From Oscillospiraceae bacterium (GTDB lineage Bacteria > Bacillota > Clostridia > Oscillospirales > Oscillospiraceae), in NCBI GenBank assembly GCA_020025615.1, contig JAHHRT010000063.1:1-8765 (forward strand): a stretch of DNA of 8,765 bases, in the 5' to 3' direction. Under the pieces are notes generated by a model. The model made no database searches and had not been told where the DNA came from. It saw nothing but the letters and a program-made list of their open reading frames with translations. How positions within the stretch are numbered: the stretch's first letter is position 1; every line of letters starts with the position of its first letter. The translations under genes and the position numbers were made by a program. Below, piece by piece: positions 1 through 6,262 of the stretch.

Positions 1-1
1 T

Positions 2-19
2 GGGCTTCGTTGCCAGCCC
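2..19. repeat. short inverted repeat at the start point of the outbound promoter
   Basis: GGGCT at 2-6 is mirrored by AGCCC at 15-19 with an 8-base spacer. It sits across the predicted start point (about position 17) of the leftward promoter at 24-52. It could be an operator or a small hairpin at the very 5' end of that transcript. Five-base arms are short enough to occur by chance, so the call is tentative. Confidence 0.35.
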
Positions 20-23
20 GGTT

Positions 24-52
24 ATAATACACTATACGGCAAGAAATGTCAA
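24..52 (-). promoter_or_regulatory. strong sigma-A promoter firing left, out of the window
   Basis: Read on the minus strand, a perfect -35 TTGACA (52-47) is followed by exactly 17 bases and a -10 TATTAT (29-24, five of six consensus bases). The predicted start is near position 17. Behind the -35, at about 53-83, lie several A-tracts on the minus strand, like the UP elements of stable-RNA and other highly expressed promoters. The gene it drives lies beyond the left edge and cannot be identified. It is a separate transcription unit from the ABC operon, which ends about 230 bp upstream. Confidence 0.8.
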
Positions 53-182
53 TACTTTTTTGAATTATTTTTGAACTTTTTTAGGAAGTTCGTTTTTCTC
101 CGGCTTTACAGGTAAAATTCTGCGCATAAGATCATTTTGGGAAGCACTTTCTTCCTCTCCTTTTCGCAGACCATAAAAGCTT

Positions 183-214
183 GTTCCCCCAGCCCTTGCA
201 GGAGCCGGGGGAAC
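183..214 (-). terminator. candidate terminator hairpin downstream of the ABC operon
   Basis: GTTCCCCC (183-190) and GGGGGAAC (207-214) form a perfect 8-bp GC-rich stem. A smaller CCT/AGG pairing lies inside the 16-base loop. It lies about 70 bp beyond the stop of the second ABC gene. On the minus strand the stem is followed by AAGCTTTTATGG, so the U-tract is only four bases and is displaced by four, making this a weak intrinsic terminator at best. The 5' arm, as transcribed, can alternatively pair with GGAAC at 219-223. The rest of 1-283 holds no gene I can support. Confidence 0.45.
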
Positions 215-283
215 ATAGGTTCCAGCGTATCGAAACAGCCTTCCCGTCCACGGAGATACAACCATTTCTCTTCTATATATATG

Positions 284-2032
284 TTAATGGGCAAACTGGC
301 TGCGGTAAAGCTCGGCATAGAAGCCGTTCTGTGCCAACAGCTCCTGGTGCCGTCCCCGCTCCACAATCTGCCCGTCCCGCATGACGAGAATCAAATCCGC
401 CTCTTGGATCGTAGACAGCCGATGGGCCACCACAAAAGAGGTCCGCCCCTCCATGAGTGCGTCAAACGCCTTCTGCACCTGAATCTCCGTCCGGGTATCA
501 ATGGAAGATGTTGCTTCATCCAGGAACAGCATGGGCGGGCGGCAGAGCATAACCCGGGCAATGCAGAGAAGCTGCTTCTGCCCCTGGGACAGATTTCCGC
601 CGGATTCCCCAATCACCGTGTCATAGCCCTGGGGCAGCCGCCGGATAAAGCTGTGGGCATGGGCCATCTTCGCCGCCTCCACAATCTCCTCCATAGTGGC
701 ATCCGGTTTTCCCATGGCGATATTCTCCCGGATGGTCCCGGCTCGCAGCCAGGTATCCTGGAGCACCATCCCCACACTTCTGCGAAGGTCCTTCCGCCGC
801 AGGCTCTGGGTATCCGTTCCGTCCAGCAGAATCTGCCCGCTGTCTGGGTCATAGAACCGCATCAGCAGGTTAATGAAGGTAGTCTTGCCGCATCCGGTAG
901 GCCCTACAATGGCAATCCGCTGTCCGGCCTTTGCATCCACATTCATGTCGCGAATCAGGGGCTTTTCAGGATTGTAGGCGAATGTCAGATTCCGAATTTG
1001 AAGCCCGCCCCGAACCTGAGCAAGGGTCTCAGGCGGCTCAGGGTCCGGCGTACACACCGGGGCCTCCATCAAGTCGAAGACCCGTCCGGCACAGGCCAGA
1101 GCATTTTGCAGTTCTGTCACAACGCCGGAAATTTCATTGAAGGGCTTGGTATACTGATTGGCGTAGTTTAAGAAGCAAGTGAGATTTCCCACCGTGATTC
1201 CGCCACTCACCGCAATCAGTGCACCACTGAGGCCCACACCGGCGTAGACAACAGAGTTTACGAACCGGGTGCAGGGATTGGTCAAGGAAGAAAAGAAGAT
1301 CGCACGAAGGGCATAGTGTCCCAGCCGCTCATTCACCTCGTCAAACTGTTCCATGGTCTGCTTCTCGTGTCCGAAAGCCCGAACCACCTTGGCACCGCCC
1401 ACTGTCTCATCGATCAGGCCGGTCTGCTCGCCCCGGGTTTTGGTTTGCAGCTGGAACATGGAATAGCTTCTGGTGGCAATGAAATTGGCTACCAGAAGAG
1501 ACAGCGGCGTAATCAGAATCACCACCAGGGCAATCCCGGGATGAATCCGCAGCATAAACAGCAGAGTGCCCAGAATGGTCATAACGCCCGTAAACAGCTG
1601 TGTAAAGCCCATCAGCAGGCCATCGGCAAAGGTATCCACATCGGACACTACACGGCTCACCAGGTCTCCCTGAGGATGGGCATCCAGGTAGGACAGAGGA
1701 ATCTTCTGGATATGGGTAAAGGCCTCGTTGCGCAGGTCCCGGGTGATATGAAAGGTCATGTGGTTATTCACAATGTTCATGACCCACTGGGCGCAGGCCG
1801 CAATCAGAGCACAGGCCGCCGCCTTTCCCAAAATCGGGGCCATTTCTGAAAAATAAACCTTCCCCGGCTCCAAGATACAGTCGATGGCATCGCCCACCAA
1901 AATGGGAATGGTAAGGGTCATCACAACATAGACAAGGGCCAGCACCAGAGATGCCAAAATCCCAGCCCAGTACCGCTTCATCCGGCGGCCCACCTTTTTT
2001 AGAATCTCCCGCTGGGGATTTTGTTTAGCCAT
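284..2032 (-). CDS. heterodimeric ABC exporter, catalytic-site subunit (BmrD/TM288-like)
   Basis: This 582-residue half-transporter exports a substrate that cannot be named from sequence; characterised relatives are multidrug exporters. The N-terminal membrane domain (about residues 20-310) is of the ABC exporter type, and the nucleotide-binding domain covers about 343-580. Visible motifs are Walker A GPTGCGKTT (377-385), Q-loop Gln425, signature NLSQGQ (480-485), Walker B MLFLDE with catalytic Glu506, and switch His537. The signature has Gln in place of the first Gly of LSGGQ, as in the matching subunit of known heterodimers. The start ATG at 2032 follows GGGAGGTGA with 6-nt spacing and overlaps the upstream gene's stop by 8 bp, implying translational coupling. 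With its partner it should form one competent and one degenerate ATP site. Family and pairing are secure; substrate and the exact orthologue are not. Confidence 0.9.
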   Translation of the reverse strand: MAKQNPQREILKKVGRRMKRYWAGILASLVLALVYVVMTLTIPILVGDAIDCILEPGKVYFSEMAPILGKAAACALIAACAQWVMNIVNNHMTFHITRDLRNEAFTHIQKIPLSYLDAHPQGDLVSRVVSDVDTFADGLLMGFTQLFTGVMTILGTLLFMLRIHPGIALVVILITPLSLLVANFIATRSYSMFQLQTKTRGEQTGLIDETVGGAKVVRAFGHEKQTMEQFDEVNERLGHYALRAIFFSSLTNPCTRFVNSVVYAGVGLSGALIAVSGGITVGNLTCFLNYANQYTKPFNEISGVVTELQNALACAGRVFDLMEAPVCTPDPEPPETLAQVRGGLQIRNLTFAYNPEKPLIRDMNVDAKAGQRIAIVGPTGCGKTTFINLLMRFYDPDSGQILLDGTDTQSLRRKDLRRSVGMVLQDTWLRAGTIRENIAMGKPDATMEEIVEAAKMAHAHSFIRRLPQGYDTVIGESGGNLSQGQKQLLCIARVMLCRPPMLFLDEATSSIDTRTEIQVQKAFDALMEGRTSFVVAHRLSTIQEADLILVMRDGQIVERGRHQELLAQNGFYAELYRSQFAH

Positions 2033-3752
2033 GGCTGGTCACCTCCCTGGGAAATTGAGAATAGTAGATTTCCTGATAGACCTCACAGGTGCTGAGAAGC
2101 TCCTCATGGGTCCCCTGCCCCACCAGCTTACCATCCTCCAGCACCAGAATTCGGTCGGCATACCGTACCGACGCAGCCCGCTGGGACACCAGGAAGGTTG
2201 TGGGAGGATTTTTCATAGCCCGGATGGCCTGACGCAGTCTGGCATCAGTGGCATAGTCCAGCGCCGAAGCACTGTCATCGAGAATCAGAATTTTGGGCTT
2301 TCGCACCAGTGCACGGGCAATGGTGAGTCTCTGGCGCTGACCGCCGGAGAAATTCACACCGCCCTGCTCGACTATTGCATCCAAGCCCTCAGTGCGGCTT
2401 TCTGCAATCTCCCGTGCCTGGGCAACATCCAGTGCTTCCCGCAGCTCTTCTTCCGTGGCCTGAGGATTGCCCCAGAGGAGATTGCTGCGGATGGTACCCT
2501 GAAACAGTCTCGTCTCCTGAGGTACCACACCGATGCAGCCCCGAAGTGCTTCCAGATCATACACTGCCGCATCTTTTCCATCCAGACGCACCGTACCCGA
2601 GGCCGGATCATAGAGCCGAGGGATAAGATTTACCAGGGTGGACTTTCCCGAACCGGTACTGCCGATGACACCCACGACCTCACCGGGGGCCGCATGGAAG
2701 GAGATATGCTCCAAAGAGGGCTCTGATGCTCCTGCATAGCAGGCGGTAACATCCAGAAATTCCACTTCCCCCTGAAATTTCTCACAGGATTCCCCGCCGC
2801 TTTCCTGGTCAGAGCTGAGGGCCAGGATTCCCGAAATCCGACTGCCGCAGGCGGCGGCCTTGGTCATAGTAATAATCAGATTGGCAAGCTTAATCAGCTC
2901 CACCAAAATCTGAGACATATAGTTATAAAGTGCAATGACCAGGCCCTGGGTCAAAATTCCCTGCTCCACCCGCAGTGCCCCCTGCTGCACCAGCAGCACC
3001 ACCGCCAGGTTGATAATCACAAAGGTCACAGGGTTTAACAGTGCGGAAATCCGTCCGGCGCTGAGCTGCCGCCGGGCAAGATCTTCTGTAGTCTGGCTAA
3101 AGTCCCGGACCTCGTCTTCTTCCTTGCAGAAGGCCCGAAGCACCCGGATACCTGTGAGATTCTGCCGAACCCCGGAGGTCACCTGATCCAGAGAACCCTG
3201 GACCCGGCGGTACATGGGCATGGTGATCAGCATGATTCCGAATACCACCAGGCTTAACACAGGAATCACGCCCACAAACACCAGCGCCGCCTTCCAATCA
3301 ATGGTAAAAGCCATAATCATAGCGCCAAAAACCACAAAGGGTGACCGCAGCAGCAGCCGCAGCGTGAGATTTACGCCATTTTGCACCTGATTCACATCGG
3401 CAGTGAGCCGGGTAATCATGGTGGAGCTGCCGATTCGGTCCATCTGGCTGTAGCTGAGGGTTAGGATATGCTCCATCACACCGTGGCGCAGCCGAGTACT
3501 GAACCCTACTGCTGCCTTTGCCGCAAACCACTGGGCTGTGGCTGAGCACAAAAGCCCCACAACACCTAGGCCGATCATTTCCAGGCACAGAAGCACGATG
3601 GTCTTCTGATTGCCCCCGGCAATGCCCACATCCACAATCTTCGCCACTACCAGCGGGATGAGCAGTTCAAAGGTCGCTTCCAGCAGCTTAAACAACGGGC
3701 CCAAAATACATTCTTTCTCAAAGCCCCGCATATACTTTTTCAATTCTTTCAC
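2025..3752 (-). CDS. heterodimeric ABC exporter, degenerate-site subunit (BmrC/TM287-like)
   Basis: This 575-residue half-transporter is the first gene of the exporter operon. A six-helix-type membrane domain (about residues 10-300) precedes the nucleotide-binding domain (about 328-570). Motifs, numbered from the GTG at 3752, are Walker A GSTGSGKST (364-372), Q-loop Gln412, canonical signature NFSGGQ (467-472), and Walker B ILILDD, where Asp493 replaces the catalytic Glu. The switch His is replaced by Gln524 (SQR in place of AHR). These substitutions mark the degenerate half of heterodimeric exporters such as TM287/288 and BmrCD. Its intact signature is expected to complete the competent site on the partner. 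A longer reading from GTG 3767 is possible, but 3752 is preferred: AGGTGG lies 6 nt before it, and the predicted transcript starts near 3770. Substrate unknown. Confidence 0.9.
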   Translation of the reverse strand: MKELKKYMRGFEKECILGPLFKLLEATFELLIPLVVAKIVDVGIAGGNQKTIVLLCLEMIGLGVVGLLCSATAQWFAAKAAVGFSTRLRHGVMEHILTLSYSQMDRIGSSTMITRLTADVNQVQNGVNLTLRLLLRSPFVVFGAMIMAFTIDWKAALVFVGVIPVLSLVVFGIMLITMPMYRRVQGSLDQVTSGVRQNLTGIRVLRAFCKEEDEVRDFSQTTEDLARRQLSAGRISALLNPVTFVIINLAVVLLVQQGALRVEQGILTQGLVIALYNYMSQILVELIKLANLIITMTKAAACGSRISGILALSSDQESGGESCEKFQGEVEFLDVTACYAGASEPSLEHISFHAAPGEVVGVIGSTGSGKSTLVNLIPRLYDPASGTVRLDGKDAAVYDLEALRGCIGVVPQETRLFQGTIRSNLLWGNPQATEEELREALDVAQAREIAESRTEGLDAIVEQGGVNFSGGQRQRLTIARALVRKPKILILDDSASALDYATDARLRQAIRAMKNPPTTFLVSQRAASVRYADRILVLEDGKLVGQGTHEELLSTCEVYQEIYYSQFPREVTSHG

Positions 3753-3758
3753 AGGCAA

Positions 3759-3764
3759 CCACCT
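3759..3764 (-). promoter_or_regulatory. ribosome binding site that sets the first ABC gene start
   Basis: On the minus strand AGGTGG (3764-3759) is followed by six bases and then GTG at 3752-3750. The upstream GTG at 3767 has no Shine-Dalgarno sequence and would begin about three bases after the predicted transcription start. The shorter protein, beginning MKELKKYMRG, is therefore favoured. Confidence 0.7.
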
Positions 3765-3776
3765 CACATATGGTAG

Positions 3777-3805
3777 AGTATATCACCCTGCTCTCGGGAA
3801 AGCAA
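3777..3805 (-). promoter_or_regulatory. promoter of the ABC exporter operon
   Basis: On the minus strand, TTGCTT (3805-3800) is followed by 17 bases and TATACT (3782-3777). The -10 matches consensus at five of six bases; the -35 keeps only the TTG core. The predicted start near 3770 gives a leader of about 18 nt containing the ribosome binding site. The promoter diverges from the metY promoter: the two -35 hexamers are 32 bp apart, so a regulator bound between them could affect both. Confidence 0.6.
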
Positions 3806-3832
3806 CGCAAACGCTTCTTTTCCCTCGGATTC

Positions 3833-3843
3833 TGTCATTGACA
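3833..3843. repeat. palindrome TGTCA-T-TGACA over the metY -35
   Basis: Two perfect 5-bp arms around a single central base. The right arm is part of the -35 hexamer TTGACA of the metY promoter, so a protein bound here would block RNA polymerase. It could be an operator, but short palindromes containing TGACA arise easily around consensus -35 boxes. No second copy was noticed near the other promoters in the window. Confidence 0.35.
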
Positions 3844-3866
3844 CCGCCCCCAGATGCTCCTATAAT
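3838..3866 (+). promoter_or_regulatory. perfect-consensus sigma-A promoter of metY-metA
   Basis: TTGACA (3838-3843), exactly 17 bases, then TATAAT (3861-3866): both hexamers and the spacer are ideal. The predicted start near 3873 leaves a leader of about 30 nt before the metY ATG, carrying AAAGGAAG (3888-3895) as ribosome binding site. This is too short for a SAM riboswitch or T-box, the usual controls of methionine genes in Firmicutes. Expression is therefore either constitutive or controlled by a protein at the promoter. Confidence 0.9.
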
Positions 3867-3903
3867 GAAGCAAAATTGATTACATTGAAAGGAAGTCATC
3901 ACC

Positions 3904-5196
3904 ATGCAGCAGTACCATACCGAAACGACCTGCGTCCAAGGCGGCTATACCCCTGGGAACGGCGAACCCCGGCAGATTCCCATCATTCAGTCCACTACCT
4001 TCCGCTATGAGACCTCCCAGGATATGGGTAAGCTCTTCGATCTGGAAGCCAGCGGCTATTTCTACTCCCGACTGCAAAACCCCACCTGTGACTATGTGGC
4101 TGCAAAAATCACGGCTCTGGAAGGCGGCACCAGCGGTATGCTCACCTCCTCCGGTCAGGCGGCAAACTTCTTTGCGCTCTTTAACCTGGCTGGCTGCGGC
4201 GACCATGTAGTTGCCTCCTCGTCTATCTACGGCGGAACCTTCAATCTGCTGGATGTAACCATGCGGAGAATGGGTGTAGAGGTGACCTTCCTTTCCCCGG
4301 ATGCCACCGCCCAGGAGCTGGACGCAGCCTTCCGGCCCAATACCAAGCTGGTCTTCGGCGAAACCATTGCAAATCCTGCACTGACAGTGCTGGATATTGA
4401 GAAGTGGGCCAAGGCCGCCCGTGACCACGGCGTGCCTCTGATTGTTGACAACACCTTTGCCACTCCCATCAACTGCCGTCCCCTGGATTTTGGCGCTGAC
4501 ATCGTCACCCACTCCACCTCCAAGTACATGGACGGTCACGGCGTTGCCATTGGCGGTGCAATTATCGACGGCGGCAAATTCGACTGGATGGCCCATAAAG
4601 AGAAGTTCCCCGGCCTGTGCACCCCGGATATGAGCTATCACGGCGTGACCTATGCGGAGAAGTTCGGCAAGGAAGGGGCCTTTATTACCAAGTGCACCGC
4701 CCAGCTCATGCGGGACTTTGGTTCCACCCCCTCTCCTCAGAGCGCTTTCTACCTGAATATGGGCCTGGAAAGTCTCCACGTCCGGGTGGCCCGGCACTGC
4801 GAAAACGCCCAGGCCCTGGCAGAGTTTCTGGAACAGCAGCCTCTGGTGAAGTGCGTCCATTACTGCGGCCTGCCCAGTGACCCCTACCATGACCTTGCCC
4901 AGAAGTATCTTCCCCACGGCTCCTGCGGTGTAGTGTCCTTCGAGTTAAAGGGCGGTAGAGAGACGGTAGAAGCCTTCCTGAAGAACCTGAAGCTGGCCGC
5001 CATTGAGACCCACGTTGCCGATGCCCGGACCTGCTGCCTGAACCCCGCCACCACCACCCATCGCCAGATGACCGAAGCCCAGCTGGAAGCCGCCGGGGTT
5101 CCTGTGGGTCTGGTGCGGATTTCCTGCGGTCTGGAGCACAAGGATGACCTCATTGCCGATATTCGGCAGGCATTGGAGGCTGTCCATGCCGATTAA
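3904..5196 (+). CDS. metY: O-acetylhomoserine sulfhydrylase (PLP-dependent)
   Basis: This cytoplasmic enzyme of the Cys/Met PLP family converts O-acetylhomoserine plus sulfide to homocysteine and acetate, the sulfur-assimilation step to methionine; family members may also accept methanethiol. At 430 residues it has the length of MetY rather than the roughly 380-400 of MetB or MetC. It carries the MetY-type insertion after the lysine motif (FDW at about 225, then PGLCTPDMSYHG). Visible active-site features are YSR (54-56, phosphate contact from the neighbouring subunit), TSSGQ (81-85), Tyr109, Asp182 in VDNTF, Lys207 in HSTSK as the Schiff-base lysine, and Arg405 in VRIS for the substrate carboxylate. 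The ATG lies 8 nt after AAAGGAAG. It is first in an operon with metA, whose product makes its substrate; that context argues against a methionine gamma-lyase role. Confidence 0.93.
   Translation: MQQYHTETTCVQGGYTPGNGEPRQIPIIQSTTFRYETSQDMGKLFDLEASGYFYSRLQNPTCDYVAAKITALEGGTSGMLTSSGQAANFFALFNLAGCGDHVVASSSIYGGTFNLLDVTMRRMGVEVTFLSPDATAQELDAAFRPNTKLVFGETIANPALTVLDIEKWAKAARDHGVPLIVDNTFATPINCRPLDFGADIVTHSTSKYMDGHGVAIGGAIIDGGKFDWMAHKEKFPGLCTPDMSYHGVTYAEKFGKEGAFITKCTAQLMRDFGSTPSPQSAFYLNMGLESLHVRVARHCENAQALAEFLEQQPLVKCVHYCGLPSDPYHDLAQKYLPHGSCGVVSFELKGGRETVEAFLKNLKLAAIETHVADARTCCLNPATTTHRQMTEAQLEAAGVPVGLVRISCGLEHKDDLIADIRQALEAVHAD
5175..5179 (+). promoter_or_regulatory. ribosome binding site that sets the metA start
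   Basis: GGAGG inside the 3' end of metY is followed by six bases and ATG 5186. An in-frame ATG at 5144 would add 14 residues but has no such site. The reading from 5186 begins MPIKIPNQLPA, as expected for the family, and brings all catalytic residues to the same numbers as in E. coli MetA. Confidence 0.85.
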
Positions 5197-6127
5197 GATT
5201 CCCAACCAGCTGCCCGCCACCGGGATTCTGCAATCTGAAAATATCTTCGTTATGACGGAGACCCGGGCCATTTCCCAGGACATCCGCCCCCTGGAAATCC
5301 TGCTTCTCAATCTCATGCCCCTGAAAATCGAAACCGAAACCCAGCTGGCCCGGGTCCTCAGCAACACCCCCCTGCAGATTCAGCTGGAGCTCATTGCCCC
5401 TTCCGGGCACGTGCCCAAGAACACCTCCCTCAACCATATGCTCTCCTTCTACAAAACCTTTGACCAGGTAAAGGACCGTACCTTTGACGGTCTGGTGATT
5501 ACCGGGGCCCCGGTGGAGAAGCTGGACTTTGAGCAGGTGGACTATTGGCCCGAGCTGTGTGAAATCATGGAGTGGTCTAAAACCCACGTTCACTCTACCC
5601 TTCACATCTGCTGGGGTGCCCAGGCCGGACTTTACTACCACTATGGTATTCAGAAGCACCTGCTTCCCGAAAAGCTCTTCGGCGTGTTTCAGCACCATGT
5701 AGAGGACCCCAACTACATTCTCTTCCGTGGCTTTGACGACAGCTTCTGGGTTCCCCACTCCCGGAACACCACCGTAGACCGTGCCGATATTGAAGCAGTC
5801 CCCGGGCTTAAGGTTCTTGCCGCCTCTGACGAAGCCGGGGTCTATGCCGTGAAGAGCCCGGAAAGCAAGCAGGTTTTTCTGATGGGCCATGCAGAATATG
5901 ACCCGGATACCCTGAAAAAAGAGTATCTCCGGGATAAAGAGGCCGGGATGGACATTGCCATTCCCAAAAACTACTTCCCGGATGATGACCCCGCAAAGCC
6001 CCCGCTGGTCAACTGGCGGTCCTGCGCCCACCTGCTCTATGCCAACTGGCTCAACTACTGCGTCTATCAGACCACGCCCTATGAAATCAACGGCATCCGG
6101 GAGGGTATTCGCTCAGAATCCCTTTGA
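5186..6127 (+). CDS. metA: homoserine O-acetyltransferase (MetA family)
   Basis: This cytoplasmic enzyme transfers an acyl group from CoA to homoserine, the committed step to methionine. It has 313 residues (usual length about 300-310). Catalytic Cys142 lies in HICWGAQAG, and the His235/Glu237 pair lies in GHAEYD. Lys47 and Arg249 match substrate-binding positions, all in E. coli numbering without gaps. Position 111 is Glu (GAPVEKLDF), the residue reported to select acetyl-CoA in Bacillus cereus MetA; E. coli, which uses succinyl-CoA, has Gly there. Acetyl specificity is therefore predicted, and it fits the MetY partner, which uses O-acetylhomoserine. The start overlaps the metY stop by 11 bp, suggesting coupled translation. 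Automatic annotation may wrongly call it a succinyltransferase. Confidence 0.94.
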   Translation: MPIKIPNQLPATGILQSENIFVMTETRAISQDIRPLEILLLNLMPLKIETETQLARVLSNTPLQIQLELIAPSGHVPKNTSLNHMLSFYKTFDQVKDRTFDGLVITGAPVEKLDFEQVDYWPELCEIMEWSKTHVHSTLHICWGAQAGLYYHYGIQKHLLPEKLFGVFQHHVEDPNYILFRGFDDSFWVPHSRNTTVDRADIEAVPGLKVLAASDEAGVYAVKSPESKQVFLMGHAEYDPDTLKKEYLRDKEAGMDIAIPKNYFPDDDPAKPPLVNWRSCAHLLYANWLNYCVYQTTPYEINGIREGIRSESL

Positions 6128-6207
6128 TATGGGCCAACGCAGGGATTGCAAAATCAGCTTGCGCAATTTAACCGAGGAAAACACGATGGATGTGTGTTCC
6201 CGACAGC

Positions 6208-6249
6208 AAAAAAGGTCCGCCGCAGAATTTGGTCTGCAGCGGACCTTTT
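6208..6249. terminator. bidirectional intrinsic terminator between metA and the MFS gene
   Basis: AAAAGGTCCGC (6210-6220) pairs with GCGGACCTTTT (6239-6249) over 11 bp. An inner GCAGA/TCTGC stem (6222-6226 with 6233-6237) closes on a 6-base loop. Rightward, the stem ends in TTTT followed by ACTTTCG; leftward, it ends in six Ts (6213-6208), so it looks slightly stronger for the minus-strand MFS transcript. It lies about 80 bp after the metA stop and 13 bp beyond the MFS stop, between converging genes. Confidence 0.92.
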
Positions 6250-6262
6250 ACTTTCGTCACAA

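Noticed and set aside
23..28. TATAAT on the plus strand near the left edge
   Set aside because: There is no TTGACA-like hexamer at the required distance within the window. The same bases belong to the minus-strand promoter, which has both hexamers.
73..97. Plus-strand stem GAACTT/AAGTTC followed by five Ts, resembling a terminator
   Set aside because: The stem is only 6 bp and AT-rich, and no plus-strand gene ends just before it. The A/T runs are better explained as upstream A-tracts of the outbound promoter.
137..1171. 344-codon plus-strand open frame opposite the second ABC gene
   Set aside because: It lies antisense to a gene with intact ABC motifs, shows no recognisable domain, and has His/Pro/Gln-rich composition typical of frames opposite GC-rich coding sequence.
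3867..3903. Possible SAM riboswitch or T-box leader before metY
   Set aside because: Fewer than 40 bases separate the -10 from the ATG, and no stem structure is visible, so no such element can fit downstream of this promoter.
3880..4917. 345-codon minus-strand open frame opposite metY
   Set aside because: metY has complete PLP-family motifs on the other strand. The antisense frame has no known motif, and it would run into the metY promoter region. It is a codon-bias shadow.
5150..6031. 293-codon minus-strand open frame opposite metA
   Set aside because: metA is full length with every catalytic residue. The antisense product is Gly/Val-rich and featureless, so it is treated as a shadow.
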